DNA of 64,000 bases from Paenibacillus psychroresistens (lineage in GTDB: Bacteria > Bacillota > Bacilli > Paenibacillales > NBRC-103111). The DNA lies in the NCBI RefSeq assembly GCF_009728935.1, contig NZ_CP034235.1, forward strand, positions 2,704,001 through 2,768,000. The letters are read 5' to 3'. Below, piece after piece: positions 26,918 to 34,998 of the stretch. The notes below the pieces were generated by a model, which ran no database searches, was not told the DNA's origin, and saw nothing but the letters and a program-made list of their open reading frames with translations. Positions within the stretch are counted from its first letter, which is position 1, and each line of letters opens with the position of its first letter. Made by a program: the position numbers and the translations under genes.

Positions 26918-29101
26918 ATGGCAACACCGGAATCTGTGAATTATGTAAAGCGGGGGCTTATTCAGATGACAGCGAATTGGTCGTTCAACAATACGGACAG
27001 AAGCGCAGTGCAGCAATTAGAGAAGTTTCTGCCTGCTAAAATATATGATATTCATGCCCACATTTACAGGGTTTCAGACTTGAACCTGTCGAAACCAAAT
27101 TTATGGTCAAGCGGACCGCCGGATGTGTCCATTCCCATCTGGAAGGAACACATTTCGCGATTTTTCCCAGGCAAACAAGTAAGCGGAGGCCTTTTCTTCC
27201 CAGCCCCCACACCAATGGCAGATCTACGCGGAGAAAATGAATATCTGCTGGAACAGCTGGAACAAGAGCCGGACAGCAGAGGCTTGGTGCTTGTTACCCC
27301 CGATTTTTCACAGGAGGAGCTTTCTGCTTATTTGGATCACGGGCAGATTGTCGGATTTAAGCCTTATCACGTTTATAGCAGCGAGCGTCCTACCAATCAA
27401 TCTTCCATACGCGGATTCTTCCCGGAATGGATGTGGAAGGCAGCTAATGAACGCAGCGGAATCATTATGCTTCATCTCGTTAAAGATATGGCAATAGCAG
27501 ATCCAGCAAATCAGGCTGAAATTAAAGAAATGTGCAGGCGGTATCCACATGCAAAGCTTATTCTTGCCCATGCAGCCCGTTGCTTTCACGCGCCTCATGC
27601 TAAGGCAGGAATAGAAGCGTTAAGAGGTCTTGATAATGTTTGGTTTGACATGTCTGGAATTTGCGAGCCGGAAGCGATTAAAACGGTACTGAGACAATTT
27701 GGCCCTCGCAAGCTTCTTTGGGGGAGCGATTTCCCGATTTCAGAAATCAGGGGGAAATCCATTACAATAGGTGATGGTTTTCTCTGGATAGACTCGAATT
27801 TATGCGATATGGATAAATTGGGTTCGGCCCAACCAGTCCTTGTTGGGATTGAATCGCTCAGAGCTTTGCATCTCGCCGCAGATGATCTGGGACTAAATGC
27901 CAGAGACTGGAATGATATTTTCTATGCCAACGCGGTAAGGCTTCTTTCGTTGAAGGAGCAGCCAGGTAACTTGTTGAAGGAATTACATTTGCATAGCAAA
28001 TCCCGCTTACCTGGCAGTGTGCCCCATCTGGGCAATAAGGCAGGAAACATGGAATCCAGCCCATGGCCGATTTATTTCAGTGAAGCCCGCGGCTGTGAGA
28101 TTTGGGATATGGATGGAAAGCATTATTATGATATATCTTCAAACGGTATTGGTTCTTGTTTGCTGGGATACCGCGATGCCGATGTCACCAAGGCTGCAGT
28201 CCGCAGATTGGAGATGGGCAGTATATTTAACCCTCCAGATGAAGTGGAGCTGGCTGATCTTCTATGTGATATCCATCCCTGGGCGGAGCAGGTTCGATTC
28301 GTGCGTGGCGGGGAAGAGGCGCGTGAAGCTTCCATACGGATTGCCTGTGCGACAACAAACCATACTGTTATTGCAGGATGTGAATATCAAGGCTTGAGTG
28401 AAGAGTGTTCTTTTAAATATAATGATTTGCAGGGATTGCAGGCGATCATTGATCAATATGGTCCGAAGCTGGCAGCCGTGATTATGGAACCATGCCAAAA
28501 CGGCGGTTTGGAGACTGACTTTCTGAAACAGGTGCGTGAGGCGACAAGCCGGTGCGGTGCACTGCTTATTTTCGACGAGACTTCAATGGGATGGCGCTTG
28601 AATTATGGCGGTGCGCATCTACAGCATAGCGTGCGGCCAGATATGGCTATTTTTGGCAATACGCTTGGTAACGGGCATCCTATTGGGGCGATAATCGGGA
28701 CGAAAGCGGCTATGGAGGGTGTGCATGGCTTGTTTATCAGCCGTTTTGAAAGTATTTGTTCTGCCGAGGCAGCTGCTGCATTGCAAAAAATGGGGAAAAT
28801 CGATGTTCCTGCACATGCTGCTAGAATCGGTGGCCGCGTGATGGAAAGCTGGCGTCGGAATGGGGAGAAACACAAGGTGCCCATAAATACCAGCGGCTAC
28901 CCATCTATGGCCCATTTCAGCTTTCAGCATGGCGAAGCGGATAAGCTGCGGACACTATATATGCAAATGATGCTGGAAAGAGGGTTTCTGGCAGATATGT
29001 GGATTTATCCATCACTATCACATACAGAGGAGATTGCGGAAATGTACAATAAAGCAATCGATGAGGTTTTCGGGGAGATATCCAGTATTATTGCCTTGTG
29101 A
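26918..29101 (+). CDS. fusion: amidohydrolase 2 domain plus degenerate class III aminotransferase fold
   Basis: This 727-residue protein joins two domains. Residues about 40-345 are an amidohydrolase (PF04909-type) with metal ligands His46 and His48 (DIHAH), later His residues (MLHL and LAHAAR) and Asp271 (LLWGSDFP), all kept. Residues about 378-727 have a class III aminotransferase fold: the PLP-ring Asp is kept in IFDETSMGWR. The SGTE phosphate motif is altered to GGEE, and the Schiff-base Lys is replaced by Asn581 in IFGNTLGNGHP. The fold is shortened to about 350 residues. The C-terminal part may be a non-catalytic partner, a binding domain or a Lys-independent enzyme. An alternative start is ATG 26966 with a G-rich ribosome site. 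Confidence 0.85.
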   Translation: MATPESVNYVKRGLIQMTANWSFNNTDRSAVQQLEKFLPAKIYDIHAHIYRVSDLNLSKPNLWSSGPPDVSIPIWKEHISRFFPGKQVSGGLFFPAPTPMADLRGENEYLLEQLEQEPDSRGLVLVTPDFSQEELSAYLDHGQIVGFKPYHVYSSERPTNQSSIRGFFPEWMWKAANERSGIIMLHLVKDMAIADPANQAEIKEMCRRYPHAKLILAHAARCFHAPHAKAGIEALRGLDNVWFDMSGICEPEAIKTVLRQFGPRKLLWGSDFPISEIRGKSITIGDGFLWIDSNLCDMDKLGSAQPVLVGIESLRALHLAADDLGLNARDWNDIFYANAVRLLSLKEQPGNLLKELHLHSKSRLPGSVPHLGNKAGNMESSPWPIYFSEARGCEIWDMDGKHYYDISSNGIGSCLLGYRDADVTKAAVRRLEMGSIFNPPDEVELADLLCDIHPWAEQVRFVRGGEEAREASIRIACATTNHTVIAGCEYQGLSEECSFKYNDLQGLQAIIDQYGPKLAAVIMEPCQNGGLETDFLKQVREATSRCGALLIFDETSMGWRLNYGGAHLQHSVRPDMAIFGNTLGNGHPIGAIIGTKAAMEGVHGLFISRFESICSAEAAAALQKMGKIDVPAHAARIGGRVMESWRRNGEKHKVPINTSGYPSMAHFSFQHGEADKLRTLYMQMMLERGFLADMWIYPSLSHTEEIAEMYNKAIDEVFGEISSIIAL

Positions 29102-29116
29102 TAATTATGGTATAAT
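29088..29116 (+). promoter_or_regulatory. possible promoter of second IclR gene
   Basis: TTATTG and TATAAT lie 17 bases apart over the end of the fusion gene, followed by an AT-rich leader containing TCGTTAAC. It would give the regulator separate expression. Confidence 0.4.
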
Positions 29117-29178
29117 AAATGTAATCGTTAACAACTATGGAATTTTTACTGTTAAACTGAAGTTAAAGGAGAAAACTA

Positions 29179-29976
29179 ATGAAGACTGAAGATAAACAAG
29201 ACGCAACAAAAGAGACTCCCTATTTTATCATCCAGTCACTGGATAAAACGTTGAATATTTTACAATGCTTTATTGATGAACGTTCTCCAATGGGTGTAAG
29301 CGAAATTGCCCGCAAAATGAGTCTGCATAAAAGTGTTGTACACCGTCTCCTAATGACGCTACAGACTCATGGATATTTGGAACAAGTTAAGAAAACGGAG
29401 AAGTATATGGTTGGCCCGAAAGCTTTCGAGCTCGGTTCCGTATTCACGAATTCGACCGACTTGGTAGACTCAGGAAAAAAAATATTGGTCGAATTGGTTG
29501 AGAAAACCGGGTTCACAGCACATCTCGCGATTCTCGAGAAAGATTCCGTCCTGTACCTAGTGAATGTCGAACCGGACCATCTTAAATATTTGTTTGGGGC
29601 GGTCGGACAACGAAGGGATGTTTATCATTCCGCTCTCGGCAAATGTCTGACAGCGTGGCTGCCTGAAGAACAAGTTATTAAGGTTATGGAAAAATGCACC
29701 TTCCAAAAATTCACAGAGAACACGATTGGATCCCTTGAACAGTTTCTGGAAGAATTAAAGCAGGTGCGGCAGGTTGGTTATGCTACCGATAAAGAGGAAA
29801 GAGCTTTAGGAGTCCATTGCGTTGGGGCCCCGGTAAGGAATAAGCAAGGGGATGTCATAGCTGCTATCAGCATAAGTGGATATGGAGTAACGGATGACAA
29901 ATTAAATGAAATAAGCATGATAGTGAAAAGCTCAGCCGCTCAGCTGTCGCGGAGAAACGGTAATTTTGACCAATAA
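29179..29976 (+). CDS. IclR-family transcriptional regulator (2)
   Basis: This 265-residue protein has a winged helix (SLDKTLNILQCF through HKSVVHRLLMTLQTHGYL, about 17-70) and an effector domain with VYHSALGKCLTAWL and GVHCVGAPVRN. It is distinct from the IclR at 11895, so the island has two. It sits between the fusion gene and the aldo/keto reductase unit and could control copies A, B and C. AAAGGAG precedes the ATG. Confidence 0.92.
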   Translation: MKTEDKQDATKETPYFIIQSLDKTLNILQCFIDERSPMGVSEIARKMSLHKSVVHRLLMTLQTHGYLEQVKKTEKYMVGPKAFELGSVFTNSTDLVDSGKKILVELVEKTGFTAHLAILEKDSVLYLVNVEPDHLKYLFGAVGQRRDVYHSALGKCLTAWLPEEQVIKVMEKCTFQKFTENTIGSLEQFLEELKQVRQVGYATDKEERALGVHCVGAPVRNKQGDVIAAISISGYGVTDDKLNEISMIVKSSAAQLSRRNGNFDQ

Positions 29977-29993
29977 GAGTCTGATGCATTATG

Positions 29994-30040
29994 GAAGCCA
30001 TCCCGCCTATTTGTGTGCGGTGATGGTTTCTTTTTCTTTT
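29994..30040 (+). terminator. terminator after second IclR gene
   Basis: GAAGCCATC pairs with GATGGTTTC, with an inner CCGC / GCGG, followed by TTTTTCTTTT. The T run abuts the -35 of shared promoter copy C. Confidence 0.8.
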
Positions 30041-30041
30041 A

Positions 30042-30116
30042 TTTACGCCGGAAACAATTTAAGCTATAATAACAGTGTAGTACATTAAGGTATAACGTCT
30101 CTTATTATGAGACGTT
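30042..30116 (+). promoter_or_regulatory. shared promoter/operator element, copy C, with leader hairpin
   Basis: TTTACG (30042-30047) and TATAAT (30065-30070) with a 17-base spacer are followed by AACAGTGTAGT and ATTAAGGTATAACGT, matching copies A and B. Unlike those, the end of the block forms a perfect 8-bp hairpin AACGTCTC / GAGACGTT (30094-30116) just before the ribosome site. Confidence 0.65.
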
Positions 30117-30131
30117 TAAAGGATGGTAAAT

Positions 30132-31082
30132 GTGAAAGCAACTTGGGACGAAAACGGGGCGTCGGTTGAATTGCCGTTGACCCTGGGCACAGTTCAACTT
30201 GGAATGCCTTATGGGATAGCCAACCGGACCGGACAGCCTGATGAGGGGCATGCAAGCCGTATCTTGGATGCTGCAGTAAAGGGTGGTATTTCCAGCTTTG
30301 ACACCGCAAATAAATATGGAAGTGCTGAAAAGGTATTAGGCGATTATTTTCATGACAAAAAAAAGCCACTGATCATTTCCAAGCTCTATCTAACTAAAGA
30401 AAATTGCACAACATTATCTGAGCTCGAGGAATTAATTGAATCTGGCGTGAATACTTCACAGGAGCAATTACGGATCGACCGCGTACCTGGAATGATGCTT
30501 CATTCACCGGATATTTTGGAGAAGTTTGGCGGAAAAGCCACCGAGCTCCTGCTAAATCAAGTGAAACGGGGGAATCTAGGGAAAATCGGAGTTTCGATAA
30601 TGGACTTTGAGGTAAAGGGGTTCAATGAGATTTGGAAGGAGCTTCAGAAAGATTGTTTTGAAATCGTTCAGCTTCCGGTCAATGTGATGGATCAGAGAAT
30701 GTTTGCATCCGGAGCCTATGAGAGGCTTAAGGATTCAGGAAAGCTGCTGTTTGCCCGAAGTATATTCCTGCAGGGTTTGTTTTTCCTGGCACCTTCAGAC
30801 CTGCCTGAATCCCTGAAAGAGGCGGGGCCTTGGATAGAACGGCTCCGCGCTTTTGCAGAGTCGGAGAGCATGTCGGTCGCGCAATTGGCATTTTCGTATA
30901 TTCACCATATGCCTGGTATTTTCAGTATCGTATTCGGAGCAGAGACACCAGAGCAGGTTAAAGACAATGTAGCCTTGTTGGATACCCATGAGCTGAGTGA
31001 GAGTACGGTTCGCGGGCTAAAGCAGACTTTTGCCTCTGTACCTGATTACATCATAACCCCGCTTCTTTGGAACCGGAGATAA
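30132..31082 (+). CDS. aldo/keto reductase family protein
   Basis: This 316-residue AKR barrel has LTLGTVQLGMPYG, the catalytic Asp/Tyr region FDTANKYGSAE, the Lys in LIISKLY and the His in MLHSPD. The opening resembles AKRs from sugar-modification and surface-glycan clusters more than those for simple aldehydes. The GTG at 30132 has AAAGGATGG 5 bases upstream; the ATG at 30123 lacks a ribosome site because a hairpin lies directly before it. It is first of a four-gene unit with two Gfo/Idh/MocA proteins and an SDR. Confidence 0.88.
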   Translation: MKATWDENGASVELPLTLGTVQLGMPYGIANRTGQPDEGHASRILDAAVKGGISSFDTANKYGSAEKVLGDYFHDKKKPLIISKLYLTKENCTTLSELEELIESGVNTSQEQLRIDRVPGMMLHSPDILEKFGGKATELLLNQVKRGNLGKIGVSIMDFEVKGFNEIWKELQKDCFEIVQLPVNVMDQRMFASGAYERLKDSGKLLFARSIFLQGLFFLAPSDLPESLKEAGPWIERLRAFAESESMSVAQLAFSYIHHMPGIFSIVFGAETPEQVKDNVALLDTHELSESTVRGLKQTFASVPDYIITPLLWNRR

Positions 31083-31102
31083 TCAAATTGGAGGGATTGC
31101 AC

Positions 31103-32077
31103 TTGAACGGGAAAACAACAGGGAATGCTAACAGCAATCGGGAGCTGCGATTAGCAGTGTTTGGTATGGTAGAAGGCAACGGACATCCATATTCATGGAG
31201 CGCGATACTTAACGGATTCGATACTGAAGCAATGAAGTCTTGCCCTTACCCGGTGATACCGCAATATCTGGCGAGGCAGCCTGCTGAAAACTTCGGAATT
31301 GCAGGCGCCCGCATTACTCATATTTGGACAGATCGACCGGAGGATGCCTTGCATGTGGCCAAAGCATCCTTAATCCCGAATATCGTCAGCCGTCCCGAAG
31401 ATGTAATCGGTGAAGTAGACGCGGTGATCATCCCGACGGACATTGGTGCAGAGCATGTGGAGCGGTGCCGGCCATTTATCGAAGCTGGCATTCCGATATT
31501 TATAGACAAGCCGCTAGTTGATTCGCAAGCCGACTTGCAGCAATTTAGCCGATGGGCAGCTAGCGGAGCACGTATTATGTCAACCAGTAGCATGAGGTAT
31601 TGCAAGGAATTTATGCCATACCATATATCAACCCATAATTTAGGCGAGATCCGCTTTGCGACTGTGACAACCCCCAAGAGCTGGGAACGCTACGGCATCC
31701 ATGCTTTGGAAAGCATCTATCCTATCTTGGGTCCAGGGTTTATATCCGTACGGAATACGGGAACGGTCGAGCGCAATATTGTCCATCTGAAGCATAGTTG
31801 CGGGGCGGATGTCATCATAGCTGCTATATCGGATATGTATGGAGCATTTGGAACACTTCAGCTATGCGGTACAGCCGATCAGGCAACTGCGATAATTAAA
31901 GATACATTCTATGCTTTCAAAAGCCAGCTTGCTGCCTTTATAGAATTTGTACGTTCCGGTGAGCTGCCATTTCCTTTCAGTGAAACACAGGAGTTGATGA
32001 AGCTGGTTATAGCAGGAATCCGCAGCAGAGAAGAAGGCGGACGTGAAGTGTTTCTCGAGGAAATTGTTACAGAGTAA
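31103..32077 (+). CDS. Gfo/Idh/MocA-family oxidoreductase (1)
   Basis: This protein of about 325 residues has a Rossmann N-terminus (RLAVFGMVEGNGHPYSWSAIL), the family's EKP-type site as IFIDKPLVDS, and a C-terminal Gfo/Idh-like sheet domain. The nucleotide-binding glycine motif is unusual (GMVEGNG). The probable start is TTG 31103, 7 bases after GGAGGG; a TTG at 31067 would overlap the previous gene. Likely an NAD(P)-dependent sugar or cyclitol dehydrogenase. Confidence 0.82.
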   Translation: MNGKTTGNANSNRELRLAVFGMVEGNGHPYSWSAILNGFDTEAMKSCPYPVIPQYLARQPAENFGIAGARITHIWTDRPEDALHVAKASLIPNIVSRPEDVIGEVDAVIIPTDIGAEHVERCRPFIEAGIPIFIDKPLVDSQADLQQFSRWAASGARIMSTSSMRYCKEFMPYHISTHNLGEIRFATVTTPKSWERYGIHALESIYPILGPGFISVRNTGTVERNIVHLKHSCGADVIIAAISDMYGAFGTLQLCGTADQATAIIKDTFYAFKSQLAAFIEFVRSGELPFPFSETQELMKLVIAGIRSREEGGREVFLEEIVTE

Positions 32078-32113
32078 ATTTAAAATAACTTATAATAAAG
32101 GAGCTAAATCCAC

Positions 32114-32896
32114 ATGGGAATTTGGGATCAATTTTCATTAAATGACAAAGTGGTTGTTATTACTGGCGGTTCAGGATTATACGGCAAATGCATGACTATA
32201 GCCTGTGTTGAAGCAGGGGCGCGCACATATATCACAACACGGAATAAGGATGGTTTGAAGAAATTAGAGGATGAATATGCCGAGATGGGATTTGCCATTA
32301 GCGCGCTTTATATGGATCAGGAGAAGCCGGAATCAATTCGGGCTTTGCGTGAAACGCTTGCAGAACGGGAAGGCCGTTGCGATGTATTGGTGAACAATGC
32401 GGTTGCCCGAATGATGAAAAGCTACGACGACCCACTTGATGTGTTCGCTGCAAGCATGAATATCAATGCGACGGGATTGTTTGAAATCACCCGTGTTTTC
32501 GGAGATTGGATGGGTGAAAGAGGATCCGGTTCCATAATCAATATTGGTTCAATCCAAGGGATGATTAGCCCGGATGCAACGCTGTACGAAGGGTTGAATA
32601 TGGACGGTTATATTCCTGACTATTCCTTTCATAAAGGCGGAATGATCAGTTTTACCCGATTCGCAGCCAGTTATTATGGTCGCCGCGGCGTTCGCTGCAA
32701 CTGCATTTGTCCTGGAGGCATGATATCGGAAAAGGTGTCCGCTGAGTTTGTCAAACGGTACAGCGATCGAACGCTTCTTGGGAGAATGGCGGACAGCAGT
32801 GATATTGGGGGAAGCATTGTCTTTCTTGCCTCGGACGCATCTCTTTATGTTACCGGGGTTATCCTTCCAGTTGATGGCGGGTATATGGCAAAGTAA
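32114..32896 (+). CDS. SDR-family oxidoreductase (3)
   Basis: This 260-residue SDR has TGGSGLYG, NNAVAR, NIGSIQG (Ser), the YSFHK Tyr/Lys pair and a closing ILPVDGGYMAK. A loop around LYEGLNMDGYIPD before the catalytic Tyr suggests a sugar-type substrate. AAAGGAG lies upstream. It sits between the two Gfo/Idh/MocA genes. Confidence 0.9.
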   Translation: MGIWDQFSLNDKVVVITGGSGLYGKCMTIACVEAGARTYITTRNKDGLKKLEDEYAEMGFAISALYMDQEKPESIRALRETLAEREGRCDVLVNNAVARMMKSYDDPLDVFAASMNINATGLFEITRVFGDWMGERGSGSIINIGSIQGMISPDATLYEGLNMDGYIPDYSFHKGGMISFTRFAASYYGRRGVRCNCICPGGMISEKVSAEFVKRYSDRTLLGRMADSSDIGGSIVFLASDASLYVTGVILPVDGGYMAK

Positions 32897-32922
32897 CAAA
32901 CTAAGCTACAAGGGGGTCTCAC

Positions 32923-33933
32923 GTGCTTAAAGCAGCGGTCATTGGATTAGGGAAAATTGGGCTGATGTTTGATATAAACTCGAAGCAGGAAAAACCATCC
33001 AGTCATATTTTTGCCTACCGTCTCGAACCTGAAATTGATTTGGTTGCCGCAGTTGGAGTTCGCCAAGAGCAAGGAGACTATCTTCAGAAGGCTGCTCCGG
33101 AGGTCAGGTTTTATTTGGATATGGCTACTATGCTGGCCAACAATAAATCGGATATCATTAGCATTTGTACTCCTCCGACAGTACGATTGGAGCTGATTCG
33201 GAGCATTCTGGAAATATCGAAGCCGCGTGTCATATTTTGTGAAAAGCCTGTGGCCAGCAGCATAGAGGAAGCCAAGGAACTCCATACTTTGCTGCAAAGC
33301 TATGACTGTCTGCTGATTCCCAATCTATCAAGAAGATGGAATAAAGGGACAACTAAGGTCCGCCAAGCAATTAAAGAGCAACAATTCGGAAAATTAGAAA
33401 AAATTCACCTGCGCTACACGCGGGGAATTTATAATACAGGGTCACACCTCTTCGATCTCGTCCGTTTTTTTGCCGGAGATATTGATAATGTAAGAGTAAT
33501 CGAGCAAGTTTCCACATCAATAAATCCGGATTCAGATCCATCCTATTCGTTTACGTTTACGGTTGGTGACCAGATCACTGGCTTTGCAGAAGCTTTTGAT
33601 GACCGCAATTATATTCTTTTTGAATTGGATTTGTATTTTGATAAGGGCAAGATTGAGATTGTGCGTGCAGGTGATGAAATTCGTTATTACTCGACAGGGA
33701 TTGATCCATTATTTATGGGCTTTCAAAGCTTGCTTTTGAGCCACAAGGATGAAAATTTGTTAAAAGACAGCAGCAATATCCAGAATGCAGTTAAACATAT
33801 TGCCGACTTGCTGGAGAACGATGCGGAACCGGTCTGTACGTTGGAGGATGGAATCTATCCGCTATATGTTGCGGAGGCATTGATCAAATCTTACCGAAAT
33901 AACGGATCTGTAGAAAAAGTGGCTTCATCTTAA
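32923..33933 (+). CDS. Gfo/Idh/MocA-family oxidoreductase (2)
   Basis: This 336-residue protein has the Rossmann motif AVIGLGKIGLMFD, the CTPPT strand and FCEKPVASS with the family's catalytic Lys, then a C-terminal sheet domain (TRGIYNTGSHLFDLVRFF). It starts at a GTG after AAGGGGG. Together with the AKR, SDR and first Gfo/Idh protein it forms a redox set. One plausible use is paired oxidation and reduction that inverts or activates a sugar position. Confidence 0.88.
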   Translation: MLKAAVIGLGKIGLMFDINSKQEKPSSHIFAYRLEPEIDLVAAVGVRQEQGDYLQKAAPEVRFYLDMATMLANNKSDIISICTPPTVRLELIRSILEISKPRVIFCEKPVASSIEEAKELHTLLQSYDCLLIPNLSRRWNKGTTKVRQAIKEQQFGKLEKIHLRYTRGIYNTGSHLFDLVRFFAGDIDNVRVIEQVSTSINPDSDPSYSFTFTVGDQITGFAEAFDDRNYILFELDLYFDKGKIEIVRAGDEIRYYSTGIDPLFMGFQSLLLSHKDENLLKDSSNIQNAVKHIADLLENDAEPVCTLEDGIYPLYVAEALIKSYRNNGSVEKVASS

Positions 33934-33976
33934 AGTAGCGTGTGACGGGTTAATTAATCTTTATATGACATTTGGC

Positions 33977-34016
33977 AAACCGCCCCTCATCTTTTTAAGA
34001 TAGGGGGGCGGTTTGT
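33977..34016 (+). terminator. strong terminator at right end of catabolic island
   Basis: A perfect 10-bp stem AAACCGCCCC / GGGGCGGTTT ends the plus-strand island. A short T-containing tail follows. Confidence 0.85.
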
Positions 34017-34050
34017 TACGTTATTCATTAAATAGCGGTGTTCGTTTTTA

Positions 34051-34079
34051 TTTTACTTTGCCTTTGCACGGAGTATAAT
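34051..34079 (+). promoter_or_regulatory. promoter of sugar-nucleotide dehydrogenase-like gene
   Basis: TTTTAC and TATAAT lie 17 bases apart, about 55 bases before the ATG at 34134. The -35 is weak. Confidence 0.45.
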
Positions 34080-34133
34080 AATTTATGACAATCATCAGTT
34101 CAAACTAAACAAGAAATATGGAGTGAATAAATC

Positions 34134-34895
34134 ATGCAAATAGCTATTATTGGATATGGTCATGTAGGCAAAGCTATGCATCAAATTTTCCCTGGTGCGG
34201 CTGTATATGATGAAGGGTTGAATATCGGAAATAAAGCTGATTTGCTTGATTCCCATATTGCATTTGTTTGTGTGCCAACTCCGATGCTGCCGAACGGTGA
34301 ATGCGATAGCTCCATTGTTGAAGAGGTAGTAGGGTGGATTGATGCTGAAGTAATCGTACTTCGATCAACAGTCCCTGTAGGCTTTACTACTTATTTGCAG
34401 GAAAAAACGGGCAAACGTATTGTGTTTCAGCCAGAATATTATGGTGAAACAGTTGATCACCCTTTTGCAGATTTAGGTAGTAGAAAGTGGATTACACTTG
34501 GTGGTTCACCGGAGGATATTGCTGTAGTAGTTGGTGTTTATCAGAAAGTACATAACGCAGAATTGAAAATAATGACCTCCGATGCGAAAACAGCAGAGCT
34601 TGCCAAATATATGGAAAATTGTTTTTTAGCTTTAAAGGTTACTTTTTGCAATGAATTTTATGATATTGCTCAAGCCCATGGCATTCAGTACCATGAGCTC
34701 CGTGAACTATGGCTGGCCGACCCGCGAATGGGGCATAGCCACACCTTTGTATATGAAGACGATCGTGGATTCGGTGGGAAATGCCTGCCCAAGGATGTGA
34801 ATGCATTAATTGCCTTAGCTGATAAAAAAGCCGTAAATGTCGACTTAATGAAGACCATTTTAGCAAAAAATAATGGATTGCGGAATGATTATTGA
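34134..34895 (+). CDS. short UDP-glucose/GDP-mannose dehydrogenase-like protein
   Basis: This 253-residue protein has a Rossmann motif (IAIIGYGHVGKAMH), CVPTPM, RSTVPVGFT, the central helix with Lys (AELAKYMENCF) and the catalytic-Cys motif FGGKCLPKD. These are the NAD and central domains of nucleotide-sugar 6-dehydrogenases. Family members usually have about 400-450 residues with a C-terminal UDP-sugar-binding domain, which is missing here: the protein stops about 35 residues after the Cys motif. It may act on a different activated sugar or as a stand-alone dehydrogenase. Its stop codon overlaps the -35 of the next promoter. Confidence 0.8.
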   Translation: MQIAIIGYGHVGKAMHQIFPGAAVYDEGLNIGNKADLLDSHIAFVCVPTPMLPNGECDSSIVEEVVGWIDAEVIVLRSTVPVGFTTYLQEKTGKRIVFQPEYYGETVDHPFADLGSRKWITLGGSPEDIAVVVGVYQKVHNAELKIMTSDAKTAELAKYMENCFLALKVTFCNEFYDIAQAHGIQYHELRELWLADPRMGHSHTFVYEDDRGFGGKCLPKDVNALIALADKKAVNVDLMKTILAKNNGLRNDY

Positions 34896-34951
34896 CGGAT
34901 TGAGCTAAACAGAATATACTAATAGACGTCATTTAGTGAGAATTATTCTCA
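34892..34951 (+). promoter_or_regulatory. sigma-A promoter with perfect Fur-type box
   Basis: TTGACG (34892-34897) and TATACT (34915-34920) with a 17-base spacer predict transcription from about 34927. TGAGAAT-T-ATTCTCA at 34937-34951 is a perfect 7-1-7 inverted repeat of Fur type, directly downstream of the start site. The box predicts iron repression of the four-gene operon that follows. Confidence 0.8.
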
Positions 34952-34998
34952 ACGGAATAGAAATAATGTATGCAGTTGGAAAAGAGTTCGATCCTAAC

